A DNA stretch of 64,000 nt from Emticicia oligotrophica DSM 17448 (GCF_000263195.1 NC_018748.1:4464001-4528000); one strand, 5' to 3'. Positions 29,140 through 39,883 are shown, counted from the first letter of the stretch. Notes: generated from the letters alone by a model not told the origin. Numbers and translations are program-made.

Positions 29140-29176
29140 AATGCCTTATTGCTCTTAGTAATAGGGCATTTTTTTA
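29140..29176 (+). terminator. Intrinsic terminator after trxA
   Basis: An 11-bp stem with one G-T pair (29140-29150 with 29160-29170) runs into T7. It also overlaps the end of the convergent serine hydrolase gene (stop at 29174). Confidence 0.82.
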
Positions 29177-30268
29177 TCTAGTTAAATTCAGTAAAGCTTG
29201 GAAATCAACTTTTGACTCGTTCAACCCCGACTTCTCAATGATAGCTCTAATATCTTTCTCAACTTCATGATTATTGGCGATGTTTGAAAAACAAACCAAA
29301 GCAAAACCTTTTTGTGGGATTATTGAAACGCTATTGCTGAAACCACAAGTACTGCCTGTATGATATAATTCAAGTATATTTTTTGAGTCTAAGGTATGAA
29401 ACCAACCTAATCCGTATCTTACTTTCGATGGTTTGATTTGGTAGTTTACTCTTTTTAGGCTTTGATTCAAATTAACTAATTGATTCTTCTCGATTGCGAA
29501 AATCCACTTTTGGTAATCTTCTAAAGAAGTATAGATACAACCATCACCTTTGGTTGCACTGGTTATGCTTTGGTCGGAAAATACCAATTTATTTTCCTTG
29601 TTAAAGGCATATCCCATTGCTCGATTTGAAATGGGTTTTTCGTCCTGATAAATAGTTGAATTATTCATCTTTAAAGGTTGAAAAATATTATTTTCAATGA
29701 ATACATTAAAACCAATTCCTGATACCTTTTCTACAATTTGTTCCAACAAACAAAACCCAGAATTACTATACTGAAATTTACTTCCAGCTTCAAAATATAT
29801 TTTCGATTGATTTTTGATGAAATCAACTACATCCATATCTAATATTTGATTTTTCTGATTTTCAGGAATCAATTCCTCGTAATCAATAATCCCAGAAGTG
29901 TGGGTCAGCAAATGTTTGATTTTAATTTTTGAACCAACTGCTTGATTGAAATCTGGAAAAAACTTTAATAAATTATCTTCAAAACTTAATTTTCCTTGCT
30001 TTTCTAGCAACAAAATACACATTGCTGTAAATTGTTTTGAAACAGATGCCATCCTCAAATTTGATTTGGGAGTTAGTGGCGTTTGCAATTCAAGATTCGC
30101 AAGTCCAAATGCTTTTTTATATAAAACCTTATTGTTTTTGATAATCATGACAGCTATGCCAGCAGAATTAGTAGGAAATCTCTTGGCCAGTAATGAATCA
30201 AGTGAATTTTGAAGGCTTTGGGCTACTGTCATGTGAGTGAGCAAACAAAATAATATTATTTTCTTCAT
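29174..30268 (-). CDS. Class C beta-lactamase-like serine hydrolase
   Basis: Exported 364-residue serine hydrolase of the beta-lactamase/penicillin-binding-protein-like/esterase family (PF00144). A signal peptide (MKKIILFCLLTHMTVAQ) is followed by the SxxK motif in MASVSKQFTAM (about residues 76-86), YSNSGF (YxN, about 167) and the HTGSTCG block replacing KTG (about 309). The HTG form is common in esterases and D-aminopeptidases, so antibiotic resistance is not implied. The start overlaps the sirtuin stop by an ATGA junction, so they are translationally coupled. Confidence 0.87.
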   Translation of the reverse strand: MKKIILFCLLTHMTVAQSLQNSLDSLLAKRFPTNSAGIAVMIIKNNKVLYKKAFGLANLELQTPLTPKSNLRMASVSKQFTAMCILLLEKQGKLSFEDNLLKFFPDFNQAVGSKIKIKHLLTHTSGIIDYEELIPENQKNQILDMDVVDFIKNQSKIYFEAGSKFQYSNSGFCLLEQIVEKVSGIGFNVFIENNIFQPLKMNNSTIYQDEKPISNRAMGYAFNKENKLVFSDQSITSATKGDGCIYTSLEDYQKWIFAIEKNQLVNLNQSLKRVNYQIKPSKVRYGLGWFHTLDSKNILELYHTGSTCGFSNSVSIIPQKGFALVCFSNIANNHEVEKDIRAIIEKSGLNESKVDFQALLNLTR

Positions 30269-30963
30269 TGATATTCTTCTATTAGTTTTTGTGCTAATTT
30301 AGGTAGCCCAATAGCAGCAGTTTCATTGATAAAGTTGATATTCTGATAAAGAGCAGAAACATCAGGTTTATTGGGGTCAATGATAAATTTCGGAGCTGAT
30401 TCATCTACATATCCAATCAGACCTGCAGCTGGATAAACCTGTAAAGAAGTACCGACAACTATAAAAATATCGGCTTCCATGCATAATTCGGCTGCTGGTT
30501 CAATCATTGGCACCATCTCACCAAACCAAACAATATGTGGTCGTAGCTGCCCTCCATCTTCCGCTAAATCGCCTAGTTGAATTGCTTTCCCCCCAATATC
30601 ATAAATGAGTTTATCATTTTTCACACTTCTCACTTTTGAAAGTTCACCATGCAAATGCAATACTTTAGAAGAACCTCCTTTTTCGTGTAAGCTATCAACA
30701 TTTTGAGTAATAATATGTACATCAAAATATGCTTCTAAATTGGCAAGGGTAATATGACCAGCATTCGGTTGTGCCTCAGCTGCTTGTGCTCTTCGGGCAT
30801 TATAAAAATCAAGAACAAGTTGAGGATTTTTACGCCAACCTTCTGGTGTTGCTACTTCTTCAATACTATGATTCTCCCATAATCCACCTGTATCTCTAAA
30901 GGTTTTTATACCACTTTCGGCACTAATTCCGGCACCAGATAGTACTACAAGCTTCTTTTTCAT
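30265..30963 (-). CDS. NAD-dependent protein deacylase, Sir2 class III
   Basis: Cytoplasmic sirtuin of 232 residues. I start at the ATG at 30963 (MKKKLVVLSGAGISAESGI) because the upstream 11 residues of the longer frame are not sirtuin-like. Motifs are GAGISAESGIKTFR, TQNVDSLH with the catalytic HLHGE, and VVGTSLQVYPAAG. FYNARR contains the Tyr and Arg that read acidic acyl chains in class III enzymes (CobB/SIRT5), so desuccinylase or demalonylase activity is plausible. Oddity: the usual CxxC pair of the zinc ribbon is absent between HLHGE and IVWFGE. It shares an ATGA overlap with the serine hydrolase gene. Confidence 0.87.
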   Translation of the reverse strand: MKKKLVVLSGAGISAESGIKTFRDTGGLWENHSIEEVATPEGWRKNPQLVLDFYNARRAQAAEAQPNAGHITLANLEAYFDVHIITQNVDSLHEKGGSSKVLHLHGELSKVRSVKNDKLIYDIGGKAIQLGDLAEDGGQLRPHIVWFGEMVPMIEPAAELCMEADIFIVVGTSLQVYPAAGLIGYVDESAPKFIIDPNKPDVSALYQNINFINETAAIGLPKLAQKLIEEYQ

Positions 30964-31052
30964 ATTATTTGGTTGATATATTAGCAAAAATGGCACAATT
31001 GATTCAAAGATATCATTTGTGCCATTTATTGTTATATTAAATCTTAGTTTTT

Positions 31053-33521
31053 TTACCCATTAGCCAATTTCAAACATTCTTCAAGTGAGAGTGTGGCAGG
31101 GTCGGTACCTTTAGGAATTTTCACATTTCGTTTTCCTGCTTTAATGTACGGACCATATTGACCGTTTAAAACTTGAATGGAAGTGTTTTCTGGAAATTCT
31201 TTAATGATTTTATTACTTTCGGCTGCTTTTTTAGCCTTTATTATTTCGATTGCCCCATCGATTGTGAGTGACGTAGGGTCAGTTTTTTTATCAATATTAT
31301 AATATTTATCACCATGTTTTACGTAAGGGCCAAAACGACCTTTACCAATATTCACTGCCAGTCCTTCGTAAATACCAAGGTCTTTAGGTTGGGATAAATC
31401 ATTACTATTTCTTTTCGCTTCAATAATTTCGATAGCTCTTTGAGCATCAATTAGATATGGGTCATCTGTTTTTTCTAAGTTATAAAACTTGTCATCGTGT
31501 TTAATATATGGCCCAAATTTACCAACAGAAACGATTAAAGGTTTATCTTCAAAGAAACCAACTTCTTTAGGTAATTTAGGAAGGTCAAATAATGCCAAAC
31601 CTTCTTCAAGAGTTAAGGTATCCATTAATTGTCCTTTAGGCAAACTTACAAAGGTTGGTTTTTCTTCATCATCTTTATCTCCAATTTGCACGTAAGGCCC
31701 AAATTTTCCCATTTTTACCGATACTTTTTTGCCCGTTTTGGGGTCAATTCCGAGTTCTCGGCTTCCTTGAGTAGATTTTACATCGCTTGCTTGCTCGATT
31801 TTATGATGAAAATCTTTGTAGAAATTCGAAATGATGGTTTGCCATTGAGCTTTGCCGTCGGCAACGACATCAAAATCTTTTTCAACTTTTGCAGTAAAAT
31901 TATAATCGATGACAGAATCGAAATTATCTACTAAGAAATCATTGACAACCATTCCGATATTTGTTGGGAAAAGCTTGGCTTTTTCTGAACCATAAGTTTC
32001 TTTTCCAATTCTTTCTGCAATTTCATTCTTTTGTAAAGTAAATTCCTTGAAGCTTCTTTCCTTTCCCGGTCGATCTTCTTTTACTACATAATTTCTCTTT
32101 ATTATAGTAGAAATAGTAGGAGCGTACGTAGATGGGCGACCTATGCCCATTTCCTCTAGCTTTTTCACCAAACTTGCTTCAGTATATCTTGCCGGTGGTT
32201 TCGAGAATCGCTCAGTAGCTTTCATGATTGAAAGGTCAAGGATTTGTCCGATTGCCAAAGGCGGTAACATTCCTTTATTCTCCTCATCTTCATCATCATT
32301 CGATTCAAGATAAACTTTCAAGAAACCATCGAATTTAATTACTTCCCCAGTTGCTACCAATTCTTCATTGGTTGTTGAAATACCGATGGTAGCAATTGTT
32401 CTTTCAAGCTCAGCATCAGCCATTTGAGAGGCAATTGAGCGTTTCCAGATTAAGTCGTACAAACGTTGCTCATTGCGGTCTCCTTCAACTTTTTCAGTGG
32501 CGAAATCGGTCGGACGAATGGCCTCATGGGCTTCTTGTGCCGATTCACTTTTGGTTTTGTATTGGCGAGTTTTTACGTATTTTTCACCGTAAGCATTTTC
32601 AATTTGTGTTTTTGCTTTTTCAATGGCTTCGGCAGAAAGGTTTGTAGAGTCAGTACGCATGTATGAAATCTTACCAGCTTCATAAAGTTTCTGGGCGATT
32701 GTCATGGTTTGTAAGACTGAAAAACCAAGTTTTCTCGATGCTTCCTGTTGCAAAGTTGATGTCGTAAACGGTGCAGCAGGTGTTTTTTTAGCTGGCTTTA
32801 CTTCTAGGTTTTTGATAGTAAAGATGGCATTTCTACATTTTTCAAGAAAAGCACGGGCTTCGGCTTCGGTTTCAAAGTTTTTAGGCAATTCGGCATTTAA
32901 TACCTTACCTTTATCTACAATAAATTGTGCAACAACTTTGAAAGATGATTTAGAATCGTGGGCATCAATTTCTCTCTCTCGGTCAACAATTACTCTTACA
33001 GCAACCGATTGTACTCTTCCTGCAGATAGATTCGTGCGTTCTCCAGTTCTAATTTTATGCCATAGTACGGGTGAAAGTTCAAAACCAACTAATCTATCCA
33101 AAACTCTTCTAGCTTGTTGAGCATTTACCAAGTTCATATTAATTGTTCTTGGATTTTGAATAGCAGTTGTGATGGCTTTCTTTGTAATTTCACGAAAAAC
33201 AATGCGTGGTGTTTGTTCGTTCAAACCCAAAGCTTCTTTTAAGTGCCAAGAAATCGCTTCTCCTTCACGGTCATCATCGGTTGCTAACCACACAGTTTCT
33301 GAGTCTTTAGCAATTTTTTTTAGTTCGTTGATAACTTTTGTCTTGTCGGAAGAAATAATATAGCTTGGTTCGAATTGATTTTTTACATCAATTCCTAATT
33401 CTTTATCGGGTAAATCTCTTACATGCCCAAAACTAGATTTTACGGTGAAATCTTTTCCAAGATAACCCTCAATGGTTTTGGCCTTTGCAGGTGATTCTAC
33501 TATTACTAAATTTTTCGACAT
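31053..33521 (-). CDS. topA: DNA topoisomerase I
   Basis: Type IA topoisomerase of 822 residues relaxing negative supercoils. The Toprim domain starts at LVIVESPAKAKTIEGYLG with FGHVRDLP, followed by DDDREGEAISWHL. Active-site Tyr is Y287 in ISYMRTDSTN. Instead of Cys4 zinc ribbons, the C-terminal 220 residues carry repeated FGPYV/FGPYI-x-GDK-type modules (about 610, 680, 750, 795) ending LSLEECLKLANG, the arrangement common in Bacteroidota TopA. No antisense gene is supported despite long alternative frames. Confidence 0.96.
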   Translation of the reverse strand: MSKNLVIVESPAKAKTIEGYLGKDFTVKSSFGHVRDLPDKELGIDVKNQFEPSYIISSDKTKVINELKKIAKDSETVWLATDDDREGEAISWHLKEALGLNEQTPRIVFREITKKAITTAIQNPRTINMNLVNAQQARRVLDRLVGFELSPVLWHKIRTGERTNLSAGRVQSVAVRVIVDREREIDAHDSKSSFKVVAQFIVDKGKVLNAELPKNFETEAEARAFLEKCRNAIFTIKNLEVKPAKKTPAAPFTTSTLQQEASRKLGFSVLQTMTIAQKLYEAGKISYMRTDSTNLSAEAIEKAKTQIENAYGEKYVKTRQYKTKSESAQEAHEAIRPTDFATEKVEGDRNEQRLYDLIWKRSIASQMADAELERTIATIGISTTNEELVATGEVIKFDGFLKVYLESNDDEDEENKGMLPPLAIGQILDLSIMKATERFSKPPARYTEASLVKKLEEMGIGRPSTYAPTISTIIKRNYVVKEDRPGKERSFKEFTLQKNEIAERIGKETYGSEKAKLFPTNIGMVVNDFLVDNFDSVIDYNFTAKVEKDFDVVADGKAQWQTIISNFYKDFHHKIEQASDVKSTQGSRELGIDPKTGKKVSVKMGKFGPYVQIGDKDDEEKPTFVSLPKGQLMDTLTLEEGLALFDLPKLPKEVGFFEDKPLIVSVGKFGPYIKHDDKFYNLEKTDDPYLIDAQRAIEIIEAKRNSNDLSQPKDLGIYEGLAVNIGKGRFGPYVKHGDKYYNIDKKTDPTSLTIDGAIEIIKAKKAAESNKIIKEFPENTSIQVLNGQYGPYIKAGKRNVKIPKGTDPATLSLEECLKLANG

Positions 33522-33546
33522 CTATACTTTTTTTAGTTTTCGGACT

Positions 33547-33574
33547 CAAATATAAGCCTTGATTGATAAAACAA
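33547..33574 (-). promoter_or_regulatory. Possible topA promoter
   Basis: On the minus strand TATATTTG (33554-33547) matches TAnnTTTG, with a TTG 17 bases upstream (33572-33574). It lies 25 bases before the topA start. Confidence 0.42.
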
Positions 33575-33834
33575 CTATTTTCTGAAAAAAATTGACTAAA
33601 AAAACTCAAATTAGTTACCAATTAATTAAAAACGCTATAAATTATTTTCAAAATTGCATCGAAATGAAAAAAATGAGCCAATTAAAAGTCAAAGAATATT
33701 AAATCTATTCGTGAGTTTTTTAAAATTTCATTAAAAGTATCATCCAATCTTTTCGAGCATTTTATCATTAAACAACTTTTTAAGCATTTTTGGATATTTT
33801 TTTGACCAAAATATTAATATTATCTACTTAAAGG

Positions 33835-33865
33835 TTGTATTTACATTGCTTCTATTCTATTTTTG
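33835..33865 (+). promoter_or_regulatory. Possible aconitase promoter
   Basis: TTG at 33835-33837 and TATTTTTG at 33858-33865 are separated by 20 bases. A second TATTTTTG is at 33900-33907. The leader to the ATG would be about 90 bases from the first box. Confidence 0.45.
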
Positions 33866-33963
33866 CAACAAATCATTCTTGTAATTATCCATTGTTTCGT
33901 ATTTTTGTTCAACAGATAATTAGTAAGATTTCGGTAACAATAATTTTAAAAATTTTATAACTA

Positions 33964-36234
33964 ATGGCAGTTTTTGACTTAGATATGATTAAGAGCGTTT
34001 ACGCTCGAATGCCAGAAAGGGTAGCCGCTGCTCGTAAAGCAGTTGGGCGTCCGCTCACTTTGGCCGAAAAAATTCTTTACTCGCACTTATGGGAAGGTTC
34101 ACCTACCAAAGCATACAATCGTGGAGCTGACTACGTTGATTTTGCTCCTGACCGTGTAGCGATGCAAGATGCAACTGCCCAAATGGCATTATTACAATTT
34201 ATGTCGGCGGGTCGTCCGAAAGTAGCGGTACCTTCAACTGTACACTGCGATCACCTCATTCAAGCGAAAGTGGGTGCTGACACAGATTTAAAAGTTGCTA
34301 CCGAAAAAAATAAAGAAGTTTACGATTTCTTATCTTCAGTTTCAAATAAATATGGTATTGGTTTCTGGAAAGCTGGTGCTGGTATCATTCACCAAGTAGT
34401 TATCGAAAACTATGCTTTCCCAGGTGGTATGATGATTGGTACTGACTCACACACACCAAATGCTGGTGGTTTGGGTATGGTGGCAATTGGTGTTGGTGGT
34501 GCTGATGCTTGCGACGTAATGTCGGGCTTGGCATGGGAACTAAAAATGCCTAAATTAATTGGTGTTAAACTTACTGGTAAATTAAAAGGATGGGCTTCTG
34601 CAAAAGATGTTATCTTGGAAGTTGCTGGACAATTAACTGTTAAAGGAGGTACTGGTTATATTGTAGAATATATCGGTAAAGGTGCTGATAGTCTATCGGC
34701 AACTGGTAAAGGTACTATCTGTAATATGGGTGCTGAAATTGGAGCTACTACTTCTTTATTTGGTTATGACCGCAAAATGGCTGCTTACTTAAAAGCAACT
34801 GGCCGTGCGAGAGTAGCTTCTTTAGCAAATGGTATCAAAGATTTATTACGCCCTGATCAAGAATGTATTGATAATCCAGAAGCATATTACGACCAAGTAA
34901 TTGAAATCAATCTTTCAAGATTGGAGCCAAGAATCAACGGTCCATTTACACCAGATTTGGCTTGGCCTTTATCTAAATTTGCGAAAGCCGTTAAGAAAAA
35001 CAAATGGCCTGAGAAATTAGAAGTTGGTTTGATTGGTTCATGTACAAACTCTTCTTACGAAGATATGACACGTGCCGCTTCGGTTGCTGCTCAAGCCGCT
35101 GCTAAAAATATCAAAGCTAAAGCTGAATTTACAATCACTCCGGGTTCTGAATTAGTTCGTTTTACCGCAGAGCGTGATGGTATCTTAGCCAAATTTGATG
35201 CAATTGGTGGTGTGGTTTTAGCAAATGCTTGTGGACCTTGTATTGGACAATGGGCCAGACATGGTGCTGAAAAGGGTGAAAGAAACTCAATCATCACTTC
35301 GTTCAACCGTAACTTTGCTAAACGTGCCGATGGTAACCCAAATACGCACGCATTTGTGGCTTCTCCTGAAATCGTTACGGCATTTGCTATTGCTGGTGAT
35401 TTGACTTTCAACCCAGCAAAAGATACATTGACTAACGAAAATGGCGAACAAGTGAAACTTGAAAATCCATTTGGTGTAGAATTGCCTCCTATGGGCTTTG
35501 ATGTGAAAGATGCTGGTTACCAAAAACCAAAGAAAGATGGTAGTAAAGTGAAAGTGGCGGTAAGTCCAAAATCTGACCGTTTACAATTACTTGAGCCATT
35601 TAAGGCTTGGGAAGGAACTGACCTTACTGGTTTGAAATTACTTATCAAAGCAAAAGGAAAATGTACTACTGACCATATTTCAATGGCTGGTCCTTGGTTG
35701 AAATACCGTGGTCACCTTGATAATATTTCAAATAACCTTTTGATTGGTGCCATCAATTTTGCAAACGATAAAGCAAATACGGTTAAAAACCAATTGACAG
35801 GCGAATACGGTGAAGTTCCAGCTGTACAACGTGCATACAAAGCAGCTGGTGTGGGTACAATTGTAGTTGGAGATGAAAACTACGGTGAAGGTTCTTCGCG
35901 TGAACATGCTGCGATGGAGCCACGTCACTTGGGTGTACGTGCAATCATTGTTCGTTCATTTGCTCGTATCCACGAGACAAACTTGAAAAAACAAGGTATG
36001 TTGGCACTAACGTTTGCAAACCCAGCAGATTACGATAAAATTAAAGAAGATGATACTTTCGCAATTACTGGTTTAACAACCTTCTCTGAGGGTGTACCAT
36101 TGACTTTAGTGATTACTCACAAAGATGGTTCTTCAGAAGAAATTAAATTGAACCATACTTACAATGCAAGTCAAATCGAATGGTTTAAGGCAGGTTCTGC
36201 TTTGAATCTTATCGCTTCTGAAGTAAGTAAGTAA
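33964..36234 (+). CDS. Aconitate hydratase (mitochondrial-type)
   Basis: TCA-cycle enzyme isomerising citrate to isocitrate. The 756-residue protein follows the mitochondrial-type layout seen in Bacteroidota. The three [4Fe-4S] ligands are C360 (in GSCTNSS), C423 and C426 (in [10 protein letters not shown]). The C-terminal swivel domain includes [21 protein letters not shown] and [12 protein letters not shown]. Stand-alone gene with a terminator 16 bases downstream; it is divergent from topA. Confidence 0.97.
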   Translation: MAVFDLDMIKSVYARMPERVAAARKAVGRPLTLAEKILYSHLWEGSPTKAYNRGADYVDFAPDRVAMQDATAQMALLQFMSAGRPKVAVPSTVHCDHLIQAKVGADTDLKVATEKNKEVYDFLSSVSNKYGIGFWKAGAGIIHQVVIENYAFPGGMMIGTDSHTPNAGGLGMVAIGVGGADACDVMSGLAWELKMPKLIGVKLTGKLKGWASAKDVILEVAGQLTVKGGTGYIVEYIGKGADSLSATGKGTICNMGAEIGATTSLFGYDRKMAAYLKATGRARVASLANGIKDLLRPDQECIDNPEAYYDQVIEINLSRLEPRINGPFTPDLAWPLSKFAKAVKKNKWPEKLEVGLIGSCTNSSYEDMTRAASVAAQAAAKNIKAKAEFTITPGSELVRFTAERDGILAKFDAIGGVVLANACGPCIGQWARHGAEKGERNSIITSFNRNFAKRADGNPNTHAFVASPEIVTAFAIAGDLTFNPAKDTLTNENGEQVKLENPFGVELPPMGFDVKDAGYQKPKKDGSKVKVAVSPKSDRLQLLEPFKAWEGTDLTGLKLLIKAKGKCTTDHISMAGPWLKYRGHLDNISNNLLIGAINFANDKANTVKNQLTGEYGEVPAVQRAYKAAGVGTIVVGDENYGEGSSREHAAMEPRHLGVRAIIVRSFARIHETNLKKQGMLALTFANPADYDKIKEDDTFAITGLTTFSEGVPLTLVITHKDGSSEEIKLNHTYNASQIEWFKAGSALNLIASEVSK

Positions 36235-36250
36235 TAAGTAATTTTCTATA

Positions 36251-36285
36251 AAAATACCCCGCAAGTGATTGTGGGGTATTTTTTT
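36251..36285 (+). terminator. Intrinsic terminator after aconitase
   Basis: A ten-to-twelve-bp stem (36251-36262 with 36271-36282) runs into a T7 tract. Confidence 0.85.
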
Positions 36286-36460
36286 GTGTTATTGTTTTCA
36301 ATGATTTATTTTTTTAACAAAAGAATAAATTATGAAGTGTAAATGTTGTTTATTTCTTTATTGATTGATTCTTTAAAGAATTTAAATTGTTTATTTTAAT
36401 TTTTACTTAAGTTTTTATAGCTTAGACTTTTATTTTAACCAATTAAACAACCTCTAAAAA

Positions 36461-37012
36461 ATGAAATCTTTACGCCTATTATTTATCGCAGTTTGTTTCT
36501 TTTGTTTTGTAAATACGAATGCCAAGGCTCAATTAAAAGAATTTGGCTTATTAAAATCAGCTGAAGACTCTGGCTATCCATTCGCGAGTCTAACTATTGA
36601 ATTTCCTGAGAGAAATTTCTCCGAAAATTTTACTATTAATTTAGAAGAAGTGAAAAACGTGAATATGGGAACCTTGCAAAAGTGGGTTGGAAAATATGTT
36701 TCCTTTACCTATAACAGTGATTTAACCAACGCACTAATGGAAATGCAATTGAATGGAAAGTCAGTGATAAATGATGAACCAATAGAATTGGGGCCAAATT
36801 CCTTAAAATTGGTTGGAATTTTAAGAGGAGCTGCTAAAGTTACAGCAGGCGATCTACCAAGTGTCATTTCAGTAACCACTGCCAACAATGAAAAATATAG
36901 TTTTGAGTTTTTTATTACTCCTCAAATGGTAAAAGCTAACAACAAGAAGGTTGTTGTTTATTTTGAGGAAATTGTATCAAATACAATCTTACAAATAAAA
37001 CTTAGTAAATGA
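36461..37012 (+). CDS. Secreted protein of unknown function
   Basis: 183-residue protein, not recognised. A signal peptide (residues 1-24, ending NAKAQ) is followed by a beta-rich domain with no cysteines after the leader. No lipobox and no T9SS C-terminus. The sequence pattern (alternating hydrophobic residues, PFASLTIEFPERNF) suggests a small beta-sandwich. It is monocistronic, between two terminators. Confidence 0.72.
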   Translation: MKSLRLLFIAVCFFCFVNTNAKAQLKEFGLLKSAEDSGYPFASLTIEFPERNFSENFTINLEEVKNVNMGTLQKWVGKYVSFTYNSDLTNALMEMQLNGKSVINDEPIELGPNSLKLVGILRGAAKVTAGDLPSVISVTTANNEKYSFEFFITPQMVKANNKKVVVYFEEIVSNTILQIKLSK

Positions 37013-37020
37013 AATAAATG

Positions 37021-37046
37021 AAAAAAGCCCTTTTGGGGCTTTTTTC
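37021..37046 (+). terminator. Intrinsic terminator after the 183-residue secreted protein
   Basis: A perfect 10-bp A6GCCC/GGGCT6 stem (37021-37030 with 37036-37045) with a 5-base loop. Confidence 0.88.
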
Positions 37047-37216
37047 ATTATACTGATAATCAAAAACTATTATTCGATTATTACATAAGCCCTGAAATGG
37101 AAAAAAATTAATGGTCGAAATTAATGGCTTTTCATGAAGAACTTGTGTCGAATTACTAAGATTAAGGTTAGTAAATAAGTGTAAATTAAGGATTTATAAG
37201 CTTTGACTCCCACAAT

Positions 37217-39883
37217 ATGAAGTTAATAATTAGTATTTTAAACTTCTTAATGATTTTTTCATTTTTTTCATCAATGGCACAACATCCCGATGATGTTGTG
37301 AGTGTTCCGAAAGTAAATTTACCAACATATGTTGATACCTATCAATCCGATTTCGTTTTAAAATGGGATACACTTAACCAAGAATCTTTTGTGCATTTTC
37401 AAGTATATCTTAAAGATTCTACATCAAATATTATCATTCATAATTATCAAAATTTAGGGTATGTGGGTAGGGTTAACTTTAGAAATTTAATAGATAACCA
37501 CCTTTATGTTTACAAAATTAGGGCATTTAATTCATTACGTGTAGGCGATACAAAAGAAACAAATTTACAATTTATTAATAAGAAAAGTATAGGAAATCGT
37601 ACACTTAGTGTGCCCATTTTTAATGTAAATAGATTTTGTAAAAATGATAATGTAAATTTTAATTTTACAACAACAGGTGATTGGTTTCCTAACTTTAATT
37701 ACATTTTAGAAATGTCAGATGTTAATGGGAGTTTTGATAATCCGTTTGAGATTATCCAACTTATCTCTGCTGGGAGTTATAATTTTTCACTGAAAAATAG
37801 TGCAATTTCTAAATCTGGATTTTATAAATTTAGGATTAGAGCTTCCTATCCCAACACTTTGTATTTAAGTGAGGAATCAGAACCAATTTATGTTACTGCA
37901 CTTGGTGGTGTAACTACAAGTATATATCCTGAAATTTATGTACCTTCTGGTGGACCGATCATAATATGTAGCCAAAAATCTGTAAACTTATATACCTTTA
38001 CTAATATAGATGATGATTTTACAAAAAGCTATCAATGGTTTCTGAATGATGTTCCAATACAAGATGCTACAAACAGACATTATTCTGCTTCGTTTATATC
38101 TACAACGGCAAAATATAGTGTGAAAGTATCAAAAAATGAATGTGTTGTTGAAAGCCTTCCCCAACAGTTATTTGCAGTTAATTCAAACTCTTCTTATGTT
38201 GTTGCTGACCGAAGAGCCAATTGTTATGATACTCCAAAAGTCCTAAGGTCTAAATATGTAAGTAATTCAGCGGACTACCAGTGGTATAAGAATAATGTAC
38301 TAATACCGAATGCAACAGATTATCACTATACAGTAACTGAAAAAGGAATTTATGAGGTACAAGTTACTGATGTAGGATGTGAATTTGGGAGGGGTAAATT
38401 TGATGTTCAAATTAGCGATTCGTTTGATGCAATGATTTATGCTAAAGATAGTATATTGTGTGGTAATGGAGGGCAAAGAATTGTTATTCAGACAGAAACT
38501 TTGCCAAATGCTAAGTTTCAATGGAAAAGAAATGGTATGAATATTACGGGCGAAAAACAGCAGTATATCTTGGCTGACCAACCCGGAGTTTATTCACTTT
38601 CAATTGAAAATGGATTATGTAAAACCACAACAAAATCCATTAATATTGTTTCGACAAATAATTTAGTACTGAAACTAACCGCTCCGTGGGGTACAACACT
38701 TTGTAACGGTTGGTCTATTTACCTTACAATTGAAAACTTTTTGGATTATACTTACTGCAAATGGTATCGCAATGGGGTATTGATTCCTAATGCTTCTAAT
38801 CAAAAATTATGGCTGAGTGAAGCTGGTAATTATCAGGCTAAAATTGATATAGGGTATTGTGTTGCTGAATCAAATATCATAGTAGTAACTTCATCCCCTA
38901 ATAAAATAAATGCAAAGATAAAAGTTGTTGATGATTCACCATTTATCTGCAATAATTATCCGATTATTATATTCTTTGCTGACGGATATACTGACCAGAC
39001 TATTTTCAATTGGTATAAAAATAATAATTTAATAGCTACAAATTCGCCAAGTTTAACAACAAACGAAGTTGGAACATATAAATTAATCGTGCAGCTTGGA
39101 CAGTGTATTGGGGAAAGTAATGATATAGAATTGAAAATAGATACAAGTAGAATTATACCTGTAGTAGTTGATAATAGTCTCTTTCCAATTGAAGGTAAAA
39201 TAGAGGTCTGTCCAAAGAATTCGATAAGGCTCGAACTAAGGAGTGGGATTACAAATATGGGACTCGAACGGAATCTTCAATGGTTTAAAGATGGAGAAAT
39301 AATACCTAATGAAAACAGATTCGTTTTGTGGGCAGAACAACCAGGTAAATACCAACTTAAAGTTACCGATTTAAATGGGGGATGTAAAAGCCAATCAAAG
39401 GTTTTTGAAATTGAACACATAAATCCACCTAAGGGAATTTTACAATCAGATACAACTTTAATAAATTTAGGACAGCAAGTTCATCTAAATTACGAAATCT
39501 TGGGAGTGGGTAAAACTTACTATAAAATTGCGAATTACTTAGATAGTGTAAGCCACAGTGTAAATTTATCAAAAAGTATTTTTCCTTTAGAAACCAAAAA
39601 TTATAAAATTGAATATGTTACTAACTGGTGTTCGTCAGGTGAAACTTTTGGCAACCATTATGCTAAGGTAATAATGTGTCAAGATAAACACATAATAACT
39701 GAAAAACTTAAAGATAATAATATACTGAATTTTCAGGCCAAAAGTGAAATTAATGCAGTAAATACAATTTTTAGTGGTTCAAAAATCAACTATAGAGCGG
39801 GAAACGCAATTTCGTTATTGCCAGGTTTTGATTCAAATAAAGGATCAATATTCAAGGCGGAAATAGGTGGTTGTGATAATTAA
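37217..39883 (+). CDS. Secreted Ig-like repeat protein with C-terminal coat-hanger domain
   Basis: 888-residue exported protein. A signal peptide (residues 1-21, ending SSMA) is followed by an FN3-like N-terminal region. Six Ig-like repeats then run over about residues 250-740, each with a Trp-centred core such as YQWFLND, YQWYKNN, FQWKRNG, CKWYRNG, FNWYKNN and LQWFKDG, plus a GxYxx(K/Q)V strand. The last ~50 residues form the coat-hanger-like unit INAVNTIFSGSKINYRAG then AISLLPGFDSNKGSIFKAEI, ending GGCDN. That end is shared with the esterases at 19899 and 50049. Probably surface adhesion or display; no enzymatic domain seen. Confidence 0.78.
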   Translation: MKLIISILNFLMIFSFFSSMAQHPDDVVSVPKVNLPTYVDTYQSDFVLKWDTLNQESFVHFQVYLKDSTSNIIIHNYQNLGYVGRVNFRNLIDNHLYVYKIRAFNSLRVGDTKETNLQFINKKSIGNRTLSVPIFNVNRFCKNDNVNFNFTTTGDWFPNFNYILEMSDVNGSFDNPFEIIQLISAGSYNFSLKNSAISKSGFYKFRIRASYPNTLYLSEESEPIYVTALGGVTTSIYPEIYVPSGGPIIICSQKSVNLYTFTNIDDDFTKSYQWFLNDVPIQDATNRHYSASFISTTAKYSVKVSKNECVVESLPQQLFAVNSNSSYVVADRRANCYDTPKVLRSKYVSNSADYQWYKNNVLIPNATDYHYTVTEKGIYEVQVTDVGCEFGRGKFDVQISDSFDAMIYAKDSILCGNGGQRIVIQTETLPNAKFQWKRNGMNITGEKQQYILADQPGVYSLSIENGLCKTTTKSINIVSTNNLVLKLTAPWGTTLCNGWSIYLTIENFLDYTYCKWYRNGVLIPNASNQKLWLSEAGNYQAKIDIGYCVAESNIIVVTSSPNKINAKIKVVDDSPFICNNYPIIIFFADGYTDQTIFNWYKNNNLIATNSPSLTTNEVGTYKLIVQLGQCIGESNDIELKIDTSRIIPVVVDNSLFPIEGKIEVCPKNSIRLELRSGITNMGLERNLQWFKDGEIIPNENRFVLWAEQPGKYQLKVTDLNGGCKSQSKVFEIEHINPPKGILQSDTTLINLGQQVHLNYEILGVGKTYYKIANYLDSVSHSVNLSKSIFPLETKNYKIEYVTNWCSSGETFGNHYAKVIMCQDKHIITEKLKDNNILNFQAKSEINAVNTIFSGSKINYRAGNAISLLPGFDSNKGSIFKAEIGGCDN

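Larger units (their letters stand above)
33522..33963. other. Divergent intergenic region topA/aconitase
   Basis: No gene or RNA identified. It is AT-rich and carries a plausible promoter for each side (33547-33574 for topA, 33835-33865 for aconitase, possibly a second box at 33900-33907). Confidence 0.6.

Noticed and set aside
29174-30268. Calling the serine hydrolase an antibiotic-resistance beta-lactamase
   Set aside because: It has HTG instead of KTG and belongs to the broad PF00144 family, which is mostly esterases and peptidases.
32704-33120. A 138-residue open frame antisense to topA
   Set aside because: Its composition mirrors topA codons, with no homology, start context or neighbours to support it.
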